NCBI RefSeq assembly: GCF_040436345.1
Contig: NC_133218.1
Coordinates: 5,954,484-6,018,483 of the forward strand
From: Pagrus major
Lineage: Eukaryota > Chordata > Actinopteri > Spariformes > Sparidae
DNA: 64,000 nt
Reading direction: 5' to 3'
Part shown: in pieces, positions 1 to 12,842 of the stretch
Numbering within the stretch: the first letter of the stretch is position 1
Layout of the letters: every line of letters begins with the position of its first letter
Made by a program: the position numbers and the translations under genes
Notes under the pieces: generated by a model
What the model was told of the DNA's origin: nothing
The model's database searches: none
What the model saw: only the letters and a program-made list of their open reading frames with translations

Positions 1-2034
1 TGTTTATGTAAGCAGGACTGTCCTAAATAGCTGTTTCTCATGTCAAACTGTTCTGGAGACCTTTATTCCCCTCGAGGACGGCTTGTTTATATTGAATAAC
101 TATTGTTGAGTTTATATTGTTACCTCATTCATTTTGTAAAATATTAACTTTCTTAGAGTTAGATTTTTTTTCAGAAACTACATAGCGCACCTTTTTTAAG
201 ACTACTCTACTTTCTAGAGTTGCGCTCTTGTAAAATTGTTGGACTCATGATGGACAATTACCAAAAGATAATATCAAAAGTGATGCGGTAGGACCAGAGA
301 TATTGTCTTTTTATCATTTCATGCATTCTTCTTCCTTAACAAAACCAAGCGCCTTCATTATCCACAATACAACTCAACTTGAGTCACTCGAATGTAAAAA
401 GTTTGGTAGCGGCTAATGTAACCTTAAGCTGCTAGCCTAAAGCAGAGATGAGGAGCAGCTACAGAGGTCCGGTAACCTCACTTCTTTGTAACGCCACAAA
501 ACTTTAGCCACCATTGTGTCACAGGGACAGCAGAGAAGCAATTAAACACCACCATTTTGTGTGGATCCAATCTAGCTGACCGCTTAATCAGTAGCATTTT
601 TGATCAAAATGGTTACACAGTAGTCAACATGAATAAAGTTTGAGAATAGGGAAAGTTTGAATTTTGGTTAAACCAAACCATTCAAATGTAACCCTTCCAA
701 AGAATTGTAAGCCAATATGGCAAGTCTGCCTTTTTTATTCATAATTTTAATCAGCTAAAGACACTTCTTTTATACATAAACAAACTTTGTGAGGATTGAA
801 GCCTCTGGGAGAGACATTTGTATCAGAGACTAAGGAGGAGCAGATTCTCTCATCACTGGACGGCGTGGATCCTCCTCTGCACTCCAGCTGCAGCGTTTCA
901 CATGGTCTGGATCGATCAACTATCTCTCTGATCTGATTGTCTTCACCTGACAAGAAGGCTGAGATTGACTGCGCTGCCAGAATCTGTCTCAAATATGTCT
1001 TCGCAGCAGATCTGAGAAAGCTAGAGGCTTTGCAAGGTGAAAGGTCTTGATTTTAGAATGATTGATATGGTAGTAATTGATTAGTCAGAATATTGAAACA
1101 GGGAAACCACAAGAGGGAGCAGTTTGTACACAAATGATCCCACAGCTACCTGGTCTGCTGACACCCTTGCGGTGTAAATAAAGCGAATGATTCAGTACAT
1201 GTTTGTGAACAAAGAGTCAAGGATGATGGGTTTGAGTGTCAGATGGTGAACACGTCTTGATTAATTGAATAGAAAAAGCCAAACCTGTCTCACAAATGAG
1301 TGGTTGTTGAGTGGCCTGAGCGGGAGGAACCTCTCTTGGATGCTTGCTGTTGTTTTCCAGTGGCTCCGAACCAACGCAAGGACAGCTGTGTGGTCCAACA
1401 TGCTGGTTTGATTAGAGAAACAGTGAAAAGTCATGAGAGCTATTGAGTCCAGACTCGAGACTCCTCCATGTGCTGTCAACAACAAAGCACGGCAGTGAGG
1501 AAACAGAAGGCTCCCATTGTCTGGGGAATTAGAAGATACGGGTTATGGGCAACTGGCTTCAAAAACTCGATGAGGGGTAATGCTGAACTCTACAAGGTAC
1601 CTGACCACCAGGGTTAAATAGGGGTTATGCAGACCCGGGGAAAGCAGTTCTTTGCACGCAGGGGACCCACACATGCAAAAGTTTTCCTAAGAAAAACGTC
1701 TCTCAGAACTGTGAACCACTGTGATTTAGTACAGCACAGAGACTTGTGGTAGATGAGGACTCAGAGAGGAGGACAAAAGAAAGAATGAAGGGCTAGAGGA
1801 ATCACTGGTTTTATTGTTGTTGACCCCTTGCTGTGCTTCATTTAAAAATGAACTATGATTATTCCAAAACACAAATCCAGAGGAAATGCTATCAGATAAT
1901 AGACTCAAGTAACCGAGGGACGGATTACAAACTCTCTGGATGCTCGTTAGATAAAGATAATGATATCCGAAGATTAAAATGTAATTTTTCTTCGTCTACT
2001 GCATGTTTATTCTGTCTGGTTTGTGTTTGTTTAG
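1..2034 (+). other. nnt intron (left part)
   Basis: The nnt exon at 2035 begins inside a codon, so an upstream exon must exist. I could not find the preceding nnt coding segment in the first 2 kb, so this stretch is intron. Apart from the possible - strand exon at 747-1011, I see no gene in it. Confidence 0.7.
747..1011 (-). CDS. possible terminal coding exon of unassigned gene
   Basis: On the - strand a good splice acceptor (pyrimidine-rich, ending ctttctcag at 1020-1012) is followed by 87 open codons ending in TAA at 747-749. An AATAAA signal lies only 8 bases past the stop (complement of 734-739). The peptide starts SAAKTYLRQIL and ends KVCLCIKEVSLAD, with an acidic, Ser-rich and Cys-containing middle. 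I do not recognise the family. The exon lies antisense inside an nnt intron, so it is the 3' end of a nested gene, a decayed gene or retrocopy fragment, or a chance ORF. No upstream partner exon was identified. The acceptor, ORF and polyA signal occur together in the right order, which is why it is listed. Confidence 0.3.
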
Positions 2035-3519
<1,485 letters not shown>

Positions 3520-3520
3520 T

Positions 3521-3546
3521 GCGCTAACAGCTAACAGCTAACAGCT
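3521..3546 (+). repeat. short tandem repeat in nnt 3' UTR
   Basis: Three consecutive copies of the 7-mer gctaaca/gctaacag lie just after the nnt stop codon. Confidence 0.7.
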
Positions 3547-3737
3547 GGACAGTACAGAGGCAGGTTGACAGATAATATATTTCCAGCATTAGCTTTCAGT
3601 ATATATATTTTGGAGAAGTGATTTACTGGGTCTGAAACAAATGTGGTTCTGATACCCAAGATACCCAAAATGCATAAGATGATGTTTTAAAGATATGGGA
3701 CATGAACAACTCAAAAGCAAATGTGTACTGATTTGTA

Positions 3738-3743
3738 AATAAA
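3738..3743 (+). terminator. nnt: nnt polyadenylation signal
   Basis: This AATAAA lies about 220 bases after the nnt stop, in the expected place for a short 3' UTR. It is the first canonical hexamer I saw downstream. Confidence 0.6.
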
Positions 3744-3825
3744 AATATTTAAACATATCTGAAGTCCATTTTATTGCACCTTACATTTTATAGTTTTAGA
3801 TTTAGTCAGATCACTTTCTGTAGGA

Positions 3826-4378
3826 GGTGGGAAGTAACAGAGTACAAATACTATACTTAAGTATGATTTTCATGTTTTTGTACTTGAGTATTTATTTTTC
3901 TGACAACTTTTTACTTTTACCTCTGACATTTTAACACACATCTGTACTTTCTCCACCTTACATGTTCAAAATAGGCTCATAACTTTAGTTTTTAAAGCAT
4001 TTGATTTAAATTATCAATTATTTACAGCACTTAACTACCCCAAAATGTTGTTTGACGTCCTGGGAATGAGACTCAACCATCAACTATCTTCATGGTGCGT
4101 TTAGGAACAGCTGGGACAAATCCTACTGATCCTACCTTTAAGTTTAATAGTCTTTGAATTATATTAATATGCCGTGAGCTTCAGTTTGCTTTGCACAGAA
4201 ATGGAGGGTAGAAATGTCCTTCAGAGGGAAACTTTGATACTGAGTACATTTCAGAGCCTGTACTTTAATTACTTTTACTTAAGATGAATCAGTAGTCTTT
4301 TCCCAGTCTTATTTTTTTTTTACACAAGTATCTGTACTTCTATTTGAGTAAAGAATCTGAGTACTTTTGCCACCTGTT
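3826..4378. repeat. 'stepwise' hAT-like non-autonomous element between nnt and dtwd1
   Basis: The left end (gaggtgggaagtaacagagtac) is mirrored by the right end (gagtacttttgccacctgttac), giving imperfect terminal inverted repeats. Inside are the phrases common to this family: 'acttgagtattta', 'cttttacctctgac' and 'tatttgagtaaagaatctgagtac'. There is no coding capacity. It fills most of the roughly 1.3 kb between the convergent nnt and dtwd1 genes. Confidence 0.65.
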
Positions 4379-4662
4379 ACTGTAACTTAAATGAAATAAC
4401 GTGGGAAGAGCAAAGAAAATGGCTTAAAGAATGGATTTATGTCTCAGTCACACCGAAATAAGTTCACAAATATCAAACGTCAACACCATTTCTTTTTTGA
4501 TTGAATCAGAATCATTTTCCACACTTTGAAATTAAGACTAAGAAAAAACTATTTCCCATCTGACTCAAAAAAAACTGTTATCCAGTCTTTGTTTTGACTG
4601 TAGAGTTTTGTCTTGTATCAAACACATCTCATCCATGTTGAGCAATTATAAACCCTTTGATT

Positions 4663-4668
4663 TTTATT
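4663..4668 (-). terminator. dtwd1: dtwd1 polyadenylation signal
   Basis: AATAAA on the - strand (TTTATT on +), about 145 bases beyond the dtwd1 stop codon. Spacing fits a short 3' UTR. Confidence 0.55.
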
Positions 4669-4809
4669 ACACATTCTTATACAAAAAATGTCAATATCCC
4701 TTACAAAATAAAACATCACTCAGCAATACAAAATAGAACCAGACACAGAGGTGCTTGCATTCAGCTACAGTTCATAACAGTCTCTTTTAGCTGATGCCAG
4801 TTTTTTCTC

Positions 4810-7615
4810 TCAGATTTTTCCAGCAGAAATCTTGGCTTTGTTTACAACTGAGTGCAGGTAAGAGTAGAAGAAGAGGAGGTTATCATATTCTCCATTGTAG
4901 TCTTCAGCAAGGCAATGCTCATGGAAGTCCTTGAGGAAATAATAAATAGCCTCGATGGTGGCTAAGTAGGTGTCTGGTTTGCCCTTCTGACGGCGCCAGA
5001 AACAAGTTTTCCTCGTATTCAGCTCTACCCGCAGTAGATCTAGAGGAGAGCACAGGTCAGTAAGAGAACACACAGTGAGATCATGCTCAACAGCATTGTG
5101 GGTGAGGTAAACTTGCCCCTAATAATCACCAGCAGTCAGAGCTCTTTAAAAATCTGCACAAATGCAATCTTTTATGATTACCTTGCAGTCTCTCGTCTGT
5201 GCTGATCTTGTTGGTCTGGTTCCATGTGCTGTCAATGAAGACCACCCTCTGGAGGGGAGACACCCTTGACTCTGGGCCCTTTGCTTCATCTGGGGTCCCT
5301 GATTCTGAGCTGTCTGAAGCGTGTGTGGCACCTTGAACTTCCTCACTTTTCCGCCTCTTTGTGCAGGGCATATCAGAGGTGTAATGTGACTTGCTGTCAG
5401 TTTGGTCATACAAACACTGCATCATGTCTTGAACTGAGACGGCCCCTGGACCAGGGAACACCAACACCACCTGGAGAGGGCAGAGAGCTGACAGATTCAG
5501 AGTGAAACGCCATCATACAAACCAAGACTAGAGTAACAATATGGTAAATGATGTATGTCTAACCTTCAGAAAGAGAAAAATACAGATTGATAGGAGAAAA
5601 ATGAAGCTGAAAACTGTAAACATGAGGTAATTAAATGAAATAAAATAGTTGAGAATGTTAGAAGAAAAAACTCAAAGTTTGAAACTGTCAAACACGATAA
5701 ACGTCACCATAATTCTGTAAGCCAAGTCAAATTACAGTATCTGCTTATGCCCAATATAACTACAGTTATGAAACCAAACTTGTCAAGCATGACATATGGA
5801 AAAGCAGCAACTGACTCAATATGTTAAATCTATTACAGATTCCAGTGTTTTTCATTATAAAGTTGTACACAGTATCAAGATCTAAAATCACTTATGACAA
5901 ACACCGGACAGCATAATTCATAAACAGTAATTTACTTACTAACTGTGAAACTAGTGGATAGTAACAATATCAAAACAAGACTCAAAAGCAGCTGCTTGCA
6001 TTGAAAATATAAATAAATAGAGCTAATAAGGCGTAGTGAGTTTCCCCAATGGGAAAAAGAAGAAATATAAGAAGACATTAAAGAGCTTTTTAAGTCTAAA
6101 AGAATTAGTTTGATTGATTGATTAGTTGACAGAAAGAAAATAGTAAAACAAAACATACCAAACAAGCCCTTATTCATGTGGAATTGCTTTTCTTTGTATA
6201 AAGTCAGTAAATTAAAAGTTGTTGAGTTATGGGCTTTTTAGCAGACTAAACAAGACATTTGAAGATGTTTTCAAGGCCTTTAGAAAAATGTAACAGACGG
6301 TTTTCGCTCTCTATTGTTTCTTTCGATTTTATAGTTCAACAATTCAAACTGTTTTCGAAACTAGGGCTAAATATTAACGAAATCACAATATGACCAGGCG
6401 CAACATCCAAATGGGCAGAAGCTGCAGTTGCTTGATGAAGGTGAAATATGTGAAAAAACTGCATTATAATGAGGCACTATAGTGATGCAGAGATGCCCCA
6501 CCTACAAATCTTGTGGTACAGAGCCCGACAAATGTCACATCATCATGTGAAAATGAAAACTGTGACGCAGAAAGGATCATTCCAACTAATTGTGAATCAT
6601 ATCGCAGTCGTAGTGTCTGTCAAATTAATCGCAATATGACTTTTTTTTCTCCCAATGATATTATATAGCCCTATTCCAAACAATTCAAAAATTTGTTTTT
6701 ATTTGCCATCAGGTTAAAATACCATCACTGTTTTTGTATGTTTGTCACTTTGCAAACTGTTCATTTTTAGATTACTATTATCCAGTCTTGGTTGTGAATG
6801 TGGGATTTTGATTTCAGAGTTATGTCTTGTTTCTCTTCTCATGTATCAAACGCACCTCATTTCGTATCATCCAATTAAAAAATTAAAAATATTTGGCAGA
6901 TAAATCAGTGATAAAAAAAATAGTTGTTATTTAGGAGCCATAAAGAGTAAAGCTTCAAAATAAGAATTAAAGGTGTAAGAGTTATATGAACTAAATTCCT
7001 GGTTGATAAACAACTAACCTTGTCCTTGTCAAAGTCAGGTATGCAGGGGTAGGTGTATATGGTGACGTCACCGGGGGCGAGGATCTTGGCATGGATTGCT
7101 GTGCTCTTTCCATCCGTCTCATTGGGATGCTTGATGATGTCTATCTTCACAGGAAGCTGAAGAAATCACATGTGGAATATGTGGAGTCGGGTCCAGCAGA
7201 CAGTTACATCTCAACCACACCATGCGCAGTAATTTCATAGAGCTTACATAAAAGACATAACATTTTCCACTACATTAGGGTATTTCTATCGCAGCAACTC
7301 TATTGCTGAAGGCTTCTCTGCAAAGAACAGTTGAGTGAGTCCTAACCTCTTACTGACCTCGATTGAGGGGATTTCTTGCGGGGTGACACCCACTAATGAG
7401 CAGCATGTGTAGCAGAAGAACATCCTTGATCCTCCACATTTAGAGCATTTCAACCTGCCCTTCTGCTGCGCTTCCTCCAGCACCGCATGTGACGCCAATT
7501 TTAGACCTTGAAGAGGCTGCTTGGCAGGGGTACGAACGTCTGATGAATCACTGGAGACTGTTGTTTTGTCACGGCAACTAGGATGGAGACGCTGGTCTTG
7601 ATCCAGGCTACTCAT
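4810..7615 (-). CDS. dtwd1: tRNA-uridine aminocarboxypropyltransferase 1 (DTW domain-containing 1), complete
   Basis: This enzyme transfers an aminocarboxypropyl group from SAM to uridine 20 in the tRNA D-loop (acp3U), as known for human DTWD1. Coding exons in order are 7615-7358, 7156-7019, 5470-5182 and 5039-4810, all GT-AG and phase-compatible, giving 304 aa, the length I recall for human. Seen in the sequence: a zinc-ribbon-like CxxC-x7-CxxC (Cys57, 60, 68, 71; [15 protein letters not shown]); [28 protein letters not shown]; the family-naming DSTW motif at residues 212-215 followed by NQTNKI and TDERLQ; then [16 protein letters not shown] and TIEAIYYFL. The start was chosen at MSSLDQDQ. 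The exon extends 5' to an acceptor at 7673, so the first exon is non-coding and a short upstream ORF lies in the 5' UTR. Residues 155-200 (Ser/Glu-rich linker) are poorly conserved. Confidence 0.96.
6362..6673. mobile_element. 312 bp hAT-type MITE in dtwd1 intron
   Basis: The element begins tagggcta and ends tagcccta (inverted). It is flanked by near-identical 8 bp direct repeats, ttcgaaac at 6354-6361 and ttccaaac at 6674-6681 (7 of 8). An 8 bp duplication and these termini are typical of the hAT superfamily. A subterminal inverted pair (cacaatatgac / gcaatatgac reversed) is also visible. There is no transposase ORF. An incomplete relative lies near 52.1-52.3 kb. Confidence 0.8.
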
Positions 7616-7673
7616 GCTTGCTCTATAAATGTTGACAGACCAGTGCTGAAGTATGTGGAGCCCACATTGATGG

Positions 7674-9600
7674 CTGAGGAACAATGACCAAACAAATCAT
7701 GCATATATTAGTAGACAGAAGTAATCCAACATTTACAAGAGGGAGTGCAATAATGTGGAAAAGTCATTAAACAAGCCAGGGGTTGTTATTAAGAAGGTCA
7801 TACAGGAGTTTTTTTGTTGTTTTTTTCAGACACATGAGTTGAAATGAGTTGGGAGATATTGGGCACACTACTGTAACTTAATAGCATGATCACACTGGAT
7901 AATGAGTTGGTCTTTTCTTGTATGTATGCACATGTATGACAATTAGTACATCTATTAGTTTTATTGTTTGCCTAGATGTTCACAATTATGGTTATTATCA
8001 AAAGTCATACCATTTTCTGACCTTATTTGAGTGCAGTGGTGGAATGTAACTAAGTATATTTTCCTAAGAGGAGCAAATTTAACATACTTGTACTTGAGTA
8101 TTTTATTCTCATGCCACTTTTTACTTCTACCCCACTACAATTATCTGACAGCTTCAGTTGCTTGTTTATTTATAAATAAGGATTTTTTAAAAATTTTTTT
8201 TATGAAGGTACAGAAGTAAAGATTATTTGATAAATCGATTCACAGAAAGTTCATTAGCAATAATTTTGATAATCAGCAACTATTTTGTACAGATGCATAA
8301 TATATATATCAGGCTGAAAAATTCTAACATTAATCCATCTTTGCCCACTACATTTTAGCCTTTCTTACTCTCAGGTGTGCATAAACAGGTTAAGTTCTTT
8401 TAAAAATATTTTAATAATAGATTGGTAATTTTTCATGCAAAACTGTTAATTCATTTTCAATAATATTTGAAGTTTGGACTGCTGGCTGGACAAATGTTGT
8501 GAAGGTGTCACTTTGGGCACTGGGTAATTGTGATTGCATTTTTCACTATATTCTGATATTTTACAAACCAACCAACCAGTTGATTACTGGAGAAAGTACA
8601 CAAATTACTCAATAATGAAAATAATTATCAATTGCGGTCATGTGGAAAATAGTTTGAAATGAAATCTACCTCAACCAACTGCAACAGTAAAATCCTACTA
8701 AATGATAATGCATGACATAATCTAGTGACATCATATATAATATCATACTCTTAATACTAAGTACATTATCCTGATTACACTTTATTTATGAAGATTAAGA
8801 GATAGTAGAAGTAAGATTGTGACTGCAGGACTTGCACTCGGAAATGAGTATTTTTACATTGTGATATTAGTACTTTCATTTGAGTAAAGGATTTGAATAC
8901 TTCTTCCACATCTGATCGAGTGTTAATTAACTGTGAAATAATCAGTAGTTAAGTAATGATTTTTTCTGACATCTTATCAGCCATTCCCAGTTTAAATGAT
9001 ACAGCATCAACAAGCAGAGTCAAAATAGCCTAACTGATCAGTTTAACAGGGAGCTTTCAAGGGAGGAACTTGTGTCACCACAGCATTAAATGATATTCAC
9101 TTCAGTCCATTAGCTACAAGACTTTAGCCACTTGATAAAGTCAGTAGACAAACTGTTAATACCTGACACCAGTTGAATCGAGAGCATTAGCTAATGTTAG
9201 CGCATCTGGGTGAGAAGCTATTGAATGAATGACAAGCGTGCCGAGCACAAGCAGCTAACTTCCCACACAACTCGGTAAGTAACATTTACTGAGCACAACA
9301 TGCAGTTTCCATTACATACCAATGTATATCTCTCTTTTCTCTTTACTCCAATGATATCTGACGGTAGACTATATACTGACATCTGCCCGCAGAGAACGTT
9401 ACAGTACAGTCAACATTACCTGATTCATGCTAGTGAAGCTAGCTTCTGTTAGCAAGCTTGACACACGCTAAACATCTGTAACGTTAGCTTCCGCTAAATC
9501 TTGTGGGTAGCTAGGCTGGCTAATAGCGACATTACATGAAAACAGACGTTGCAAGCAGTACGTTGTTCACTAGATAGTCACATATAACACAAAAAACGTG
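7674..9600 (-). other. dtwd1 5' intron and upstream leader
   Basis: This lies between the acceptor of the first coding exon (7673) and the probable promoter. It holds the nested repeat at 8034-8914; I see no coding exon. The precise end of the non-coding first exon could not be placed. A strong + strand donor-like sequence (ctcggtaagtaa) at about 9269-9280 could belong to a divergent non-coding transcript, but nothing else supports one. Confidence 0.5.
8034..8914. mobile_element. 'stepwise' hAT-like element with a second element nested in it
   Basis: Termini cagtggtggaa and ttcttccacatctg are inverted repeats, flanked by tttgagtg (8026-8033) and atcgagtg (8915-8922), which match at 6 of 8 positions. 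The outer parts carry the family phrases (acttgagtattttatt, ctaccccactac, gagtaaaggatttgaatac). The middle, about 8220-8640, is a different hAT-like sequence (aatcgattcacag, gataatcagcaactattttg, gggcactgggtaattgtgat) and is best read as a later insertion. Confidence 0.75.
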
Positions 9601-9975
9601 TGTACCGGTATGTGGCTCAATGATGCACAACAGCGTGAGCGTCTTCTTCTACGCCGGAAGTGCTGTACCGTGAAAAGGAAAGAGTTCTTCTGACAGTTCC
9701 TCGTTGCTAGGCACCGAATTCTGGACTCCAGATGGCGGGTAGCGACTGTACCTGAGGATGGTGGACAGCAGGTACCAAAGCTAGACAGCAAACAGGAATA
9801 ACATTTACATTTAGCTACTGCTCGTTGACAAACATTGCCAGGCGTCAGATACTGTCACTGTAAACGGAGCACTTTGGGTTTGCTACTTTAATTAACCGCG
9901 ACGTTTAAGCCATAGATATATATATACGTAGACGGCCGTTGCCGCGATACTTTAGCGAATCCGCCATATTGGATA
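9420..9975 (-). promoter_or_regulatory. dtwd1: probable dtwd1 promoter region
   Basis: CpG dinucleotides become frequent here against a CpG-poor background. Visible sites are an ETS/GABP-type ccggaagtg at 9654-9662 and a YY1-type ccgccatatt at 9961-9970. Motifs of the gttagc/gctaac type cluster at 9430-9530. Position and CpG content suit a TATA-less housekeeping promoter for dtwd1 on the - strand. The transcription start itself is not determined. Confidence 0.5.
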
Positions 9976-12403
9976 ATAAAAAGCATTAACGTTTACGCTG
10001 ATTTTGATTAGTCTTTTTTATATCCAGTGATTTATATTCATTAAGTATTAATAATGACAATCACTGAGACAAAAAAATAACAAAGTCTGCAAATCAAAAT
10101 AGGACACTGCAACTGGCAGTGAGTCTGCTTTCTTTTCTTTTAGCAGTGGAGCGATGTGCTACATGACAGAAAATTAGAGACACTTATTTTATTGTATACA
10201 ATAACATTTCATAGTAAAAATAAAAAATAAAAAGTAAACTTGCAGGAACTACTATTATCAATATGCAATATTGCACAATATATTATGCAAGTCAGGTGTC
10301 CATATTTTGTTTGATCAATATCACATGAGGATTAAGTGCATGACACATTTTGACTGGTTAAACAAATGAAGGGATTTCAGTTTCCTCTTAAAATATGGGA
10401 TGAAAAGTATCAGTATGATTAATACTAAACACAACAGACTGATTCAAAATTCAACATTACTTTATTTGTCCTGAGGGAAATTTAGTAGACATAAAGGCTG
10501 CCACATGAAAAATACATGCACTTGGTGCAGTAACAGTCATGTTGTGTCAGCATGTTTAAAGTGCCATACCAGTTTTACTACATGTCACTATCTACTGTAA
10601 GCATGTTTAAAATCCTTGAAAAGTCTCCTTTTTAGACTATCCAAAGAGCTTTTTCACTGGAATTTTTCAATTTTTATGGCTCATTTTTCCCCCCCAGTCC
10701 CTTAAACATACTCCCGTCCCCAGACAGCCCACAGAAAATATCTGTCTGTGAACAAATATGTTGTGTGTAAACCACACTACATAAAAGGTCATTAAAAAGT
10801 ACATAAAACAGTCCCTTACTGTTTGACAGTCTCCCCGCAAGCTACAACTGTTCAAGATTTTAGTCAGCATAGCGAGTAGTGAGTTCCTGGGTATCCCATT
10901 CCTTATAAGGCCATCATTTTAGTGTACGTATGTAGGCAATGATGCCATTTTTCATAGTCTAATTTCTTGTTCTCTTGACATAATTCTGATTTAGTGTTTT
11001 TCATCATAGCCTGGATCCAGATTTTGATTGCCGTCCACATCCCACATTTTTCAGCTTATTAAATAATATGAAAAAAAATGAACAATGTCAAATAAAATAA
11101 AATTTGATTGTTTCAATTTGTTTTCACTCTACTGCAATGGAAATTTGATTATAATCTCAGAAGCTGGTGCCCTTTAAAGTTGCATTCGCAAAATAAGTCT
11201 AAATAATTGAGTCTCACAGATGATATTTCCCCGGTATGACAGATCAAAACCTGAAAGTTTAGTTCCAGGTAAACTAGCACCTTAATATTTGTCTTGTTCA
11301 AAGCCAGATGTGCTTGGTGTGATATAAAACAGATTGTTTTATATTAGATTTCAAATATACCTGAGCTGTCACACTTTTTATGAAACAGACAATCGCATGC
11401 AGACTTGCATGGTAAACAGATGTGTGTCGAATAACATCTTCCGGTGTCTGTGATATTAGATTCCAAACAATCAGAAATCAGCCAGATGTGTACTGTGTGC
11501 CAGGTTGCTTTCAGAAACATGACAGTGAAATATAGTCTTTACCATTACTAATCACACCAGACTTATCTTGTAGCCTGTTTGTGTCTTCTTTCTACAATAT
11601 GCAGCTGTGGTTAAAGACATCACCTGGTGATTCTTCGCCTACGGGTTTAAGGTGATTCTGCTATCTAAACCTTTACTGAGTGTTTTAAAAGGGCAGCTTT
11701 AGTTTGGTCAAGCTCTGCAAATATACATAGCTTGACACAAAAATGTCATGGTAGAGATACATCCAACTGCATCAAATATGATCAGACGGTTTCTGACATG
11801 TCTGATCATTAAAATTCATTCATTGTCATTCATTGTTTAGTCTAACACAGAGGGATGAAAAAACAAATTATCAAGCCACATTTCAGGAATGTTTTCTTAC
11901 TGTTGACAGCAGTCCAGATAATATTAAAACAAAATTGTTACTGATAAATTTGGTTCCTCTGACAAATGAAAATCAAATATTTGAAATATGTTCTTTCAGG
12001 TGTATCCAAGCTGCTTTGCCCAAGCAGCATTTTACTGAGCATTCCCTGAATCAGAAGAGCGACTGGAAGCCAGCTACAGCAGATACACTGCAGACTTGAC
12101 GTTCTGGATGACAGGTGACCACCCACTCATGATACATCATGCAAACTTAACATATTTCACAAAGTTTGAGTTTTTTTAACGGTTGCCGGGTGTTCTTTCC
12201 AGGTGTGAGGCCCAAACTCTTTTCCTGGCAGTACAGGAAGTCAAGTTTGCCCACTACTGCAGGTGAGTTATATAGAAAAGAACCCTCATGGTCAGAAATA
12301 TTCCCAAAGTGTGTTTTTGCACACAATCTCTCAGGATAACCTCCTGAAATCAAGAGTGATTTTTTCCCTTGAAGAATATTAAGCCAAGTTAAAAACTTAA
12401 ACT
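9976..12403. other. intergenic, nothing recognised
   Basis: AT-rich sequence without exons I can support. Around 10440-10500 a short stretch (ttatttgtcctgagggaaattt) resembles the 3' tail of a fish LINE in reverse, but it is too short to assign. Confidence 0.5.
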
Positions 12404-12842
12404 TAAAGGATAAGTTCACCCAAAAATGGGAGCTTTGTGTTTACTCAACCACATGCTGATGGAAAGTCTGGTGAAGTTTTGTAGTCCACAAAACATTCCT
12501 GGAGCTTCTCAGCAAAACAGCATTGCAACATTCTCCTAAACAACTGAAGTAGCTGGGGACTTTTTTTGAAAGGTAAAAAAGACAACCAAAAAAAAAAACC
12601 CACCATAAAATGGCTGATAAAGGGGTGTAAATAACGTCTTTTGAAATCTGTGCTTCTGGAGACTTGGAGTACGCCTGACTTCCCCAGTTGTTTTTCTATG
12701 TTTTAAAAACAAGTCCCATTCTGCTTCAGTTGTTTAGGAGAACGCGGTTTTGTGGACTACAAAACTTCACCCGACTTTCTTTCGGCATGTGGCTGAATAG
12801 ATAATGACTACATTTTCGTTTTTGGGTGCACTTATCCGTTAG
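12404..12842. mobile_element. snap-back MITE, copy 1
   Basis: The left end ggataagttcacccaaaaatg is the inverted match of the right end cgtttttgggtgcacttatcc. The inverted similarity continues inward: gaagttttgtagtccac / gtggactacaaaacttca, then ttctcctaaacaactgaag / cttcagttgtttaggagaa. Nearly the whole element can therefore fold into one long hairpin. It has no ORF. A second copy is at 51143-51702. Confidence 0.8.

Noticed and set aside
9265..9280. Strong + strand splice donor opposite the dtwd1 promoter, suggesting a divergent gene
   Set aside because: A single donor-like site without a partner exon or ORF is not enough to call a transcript.
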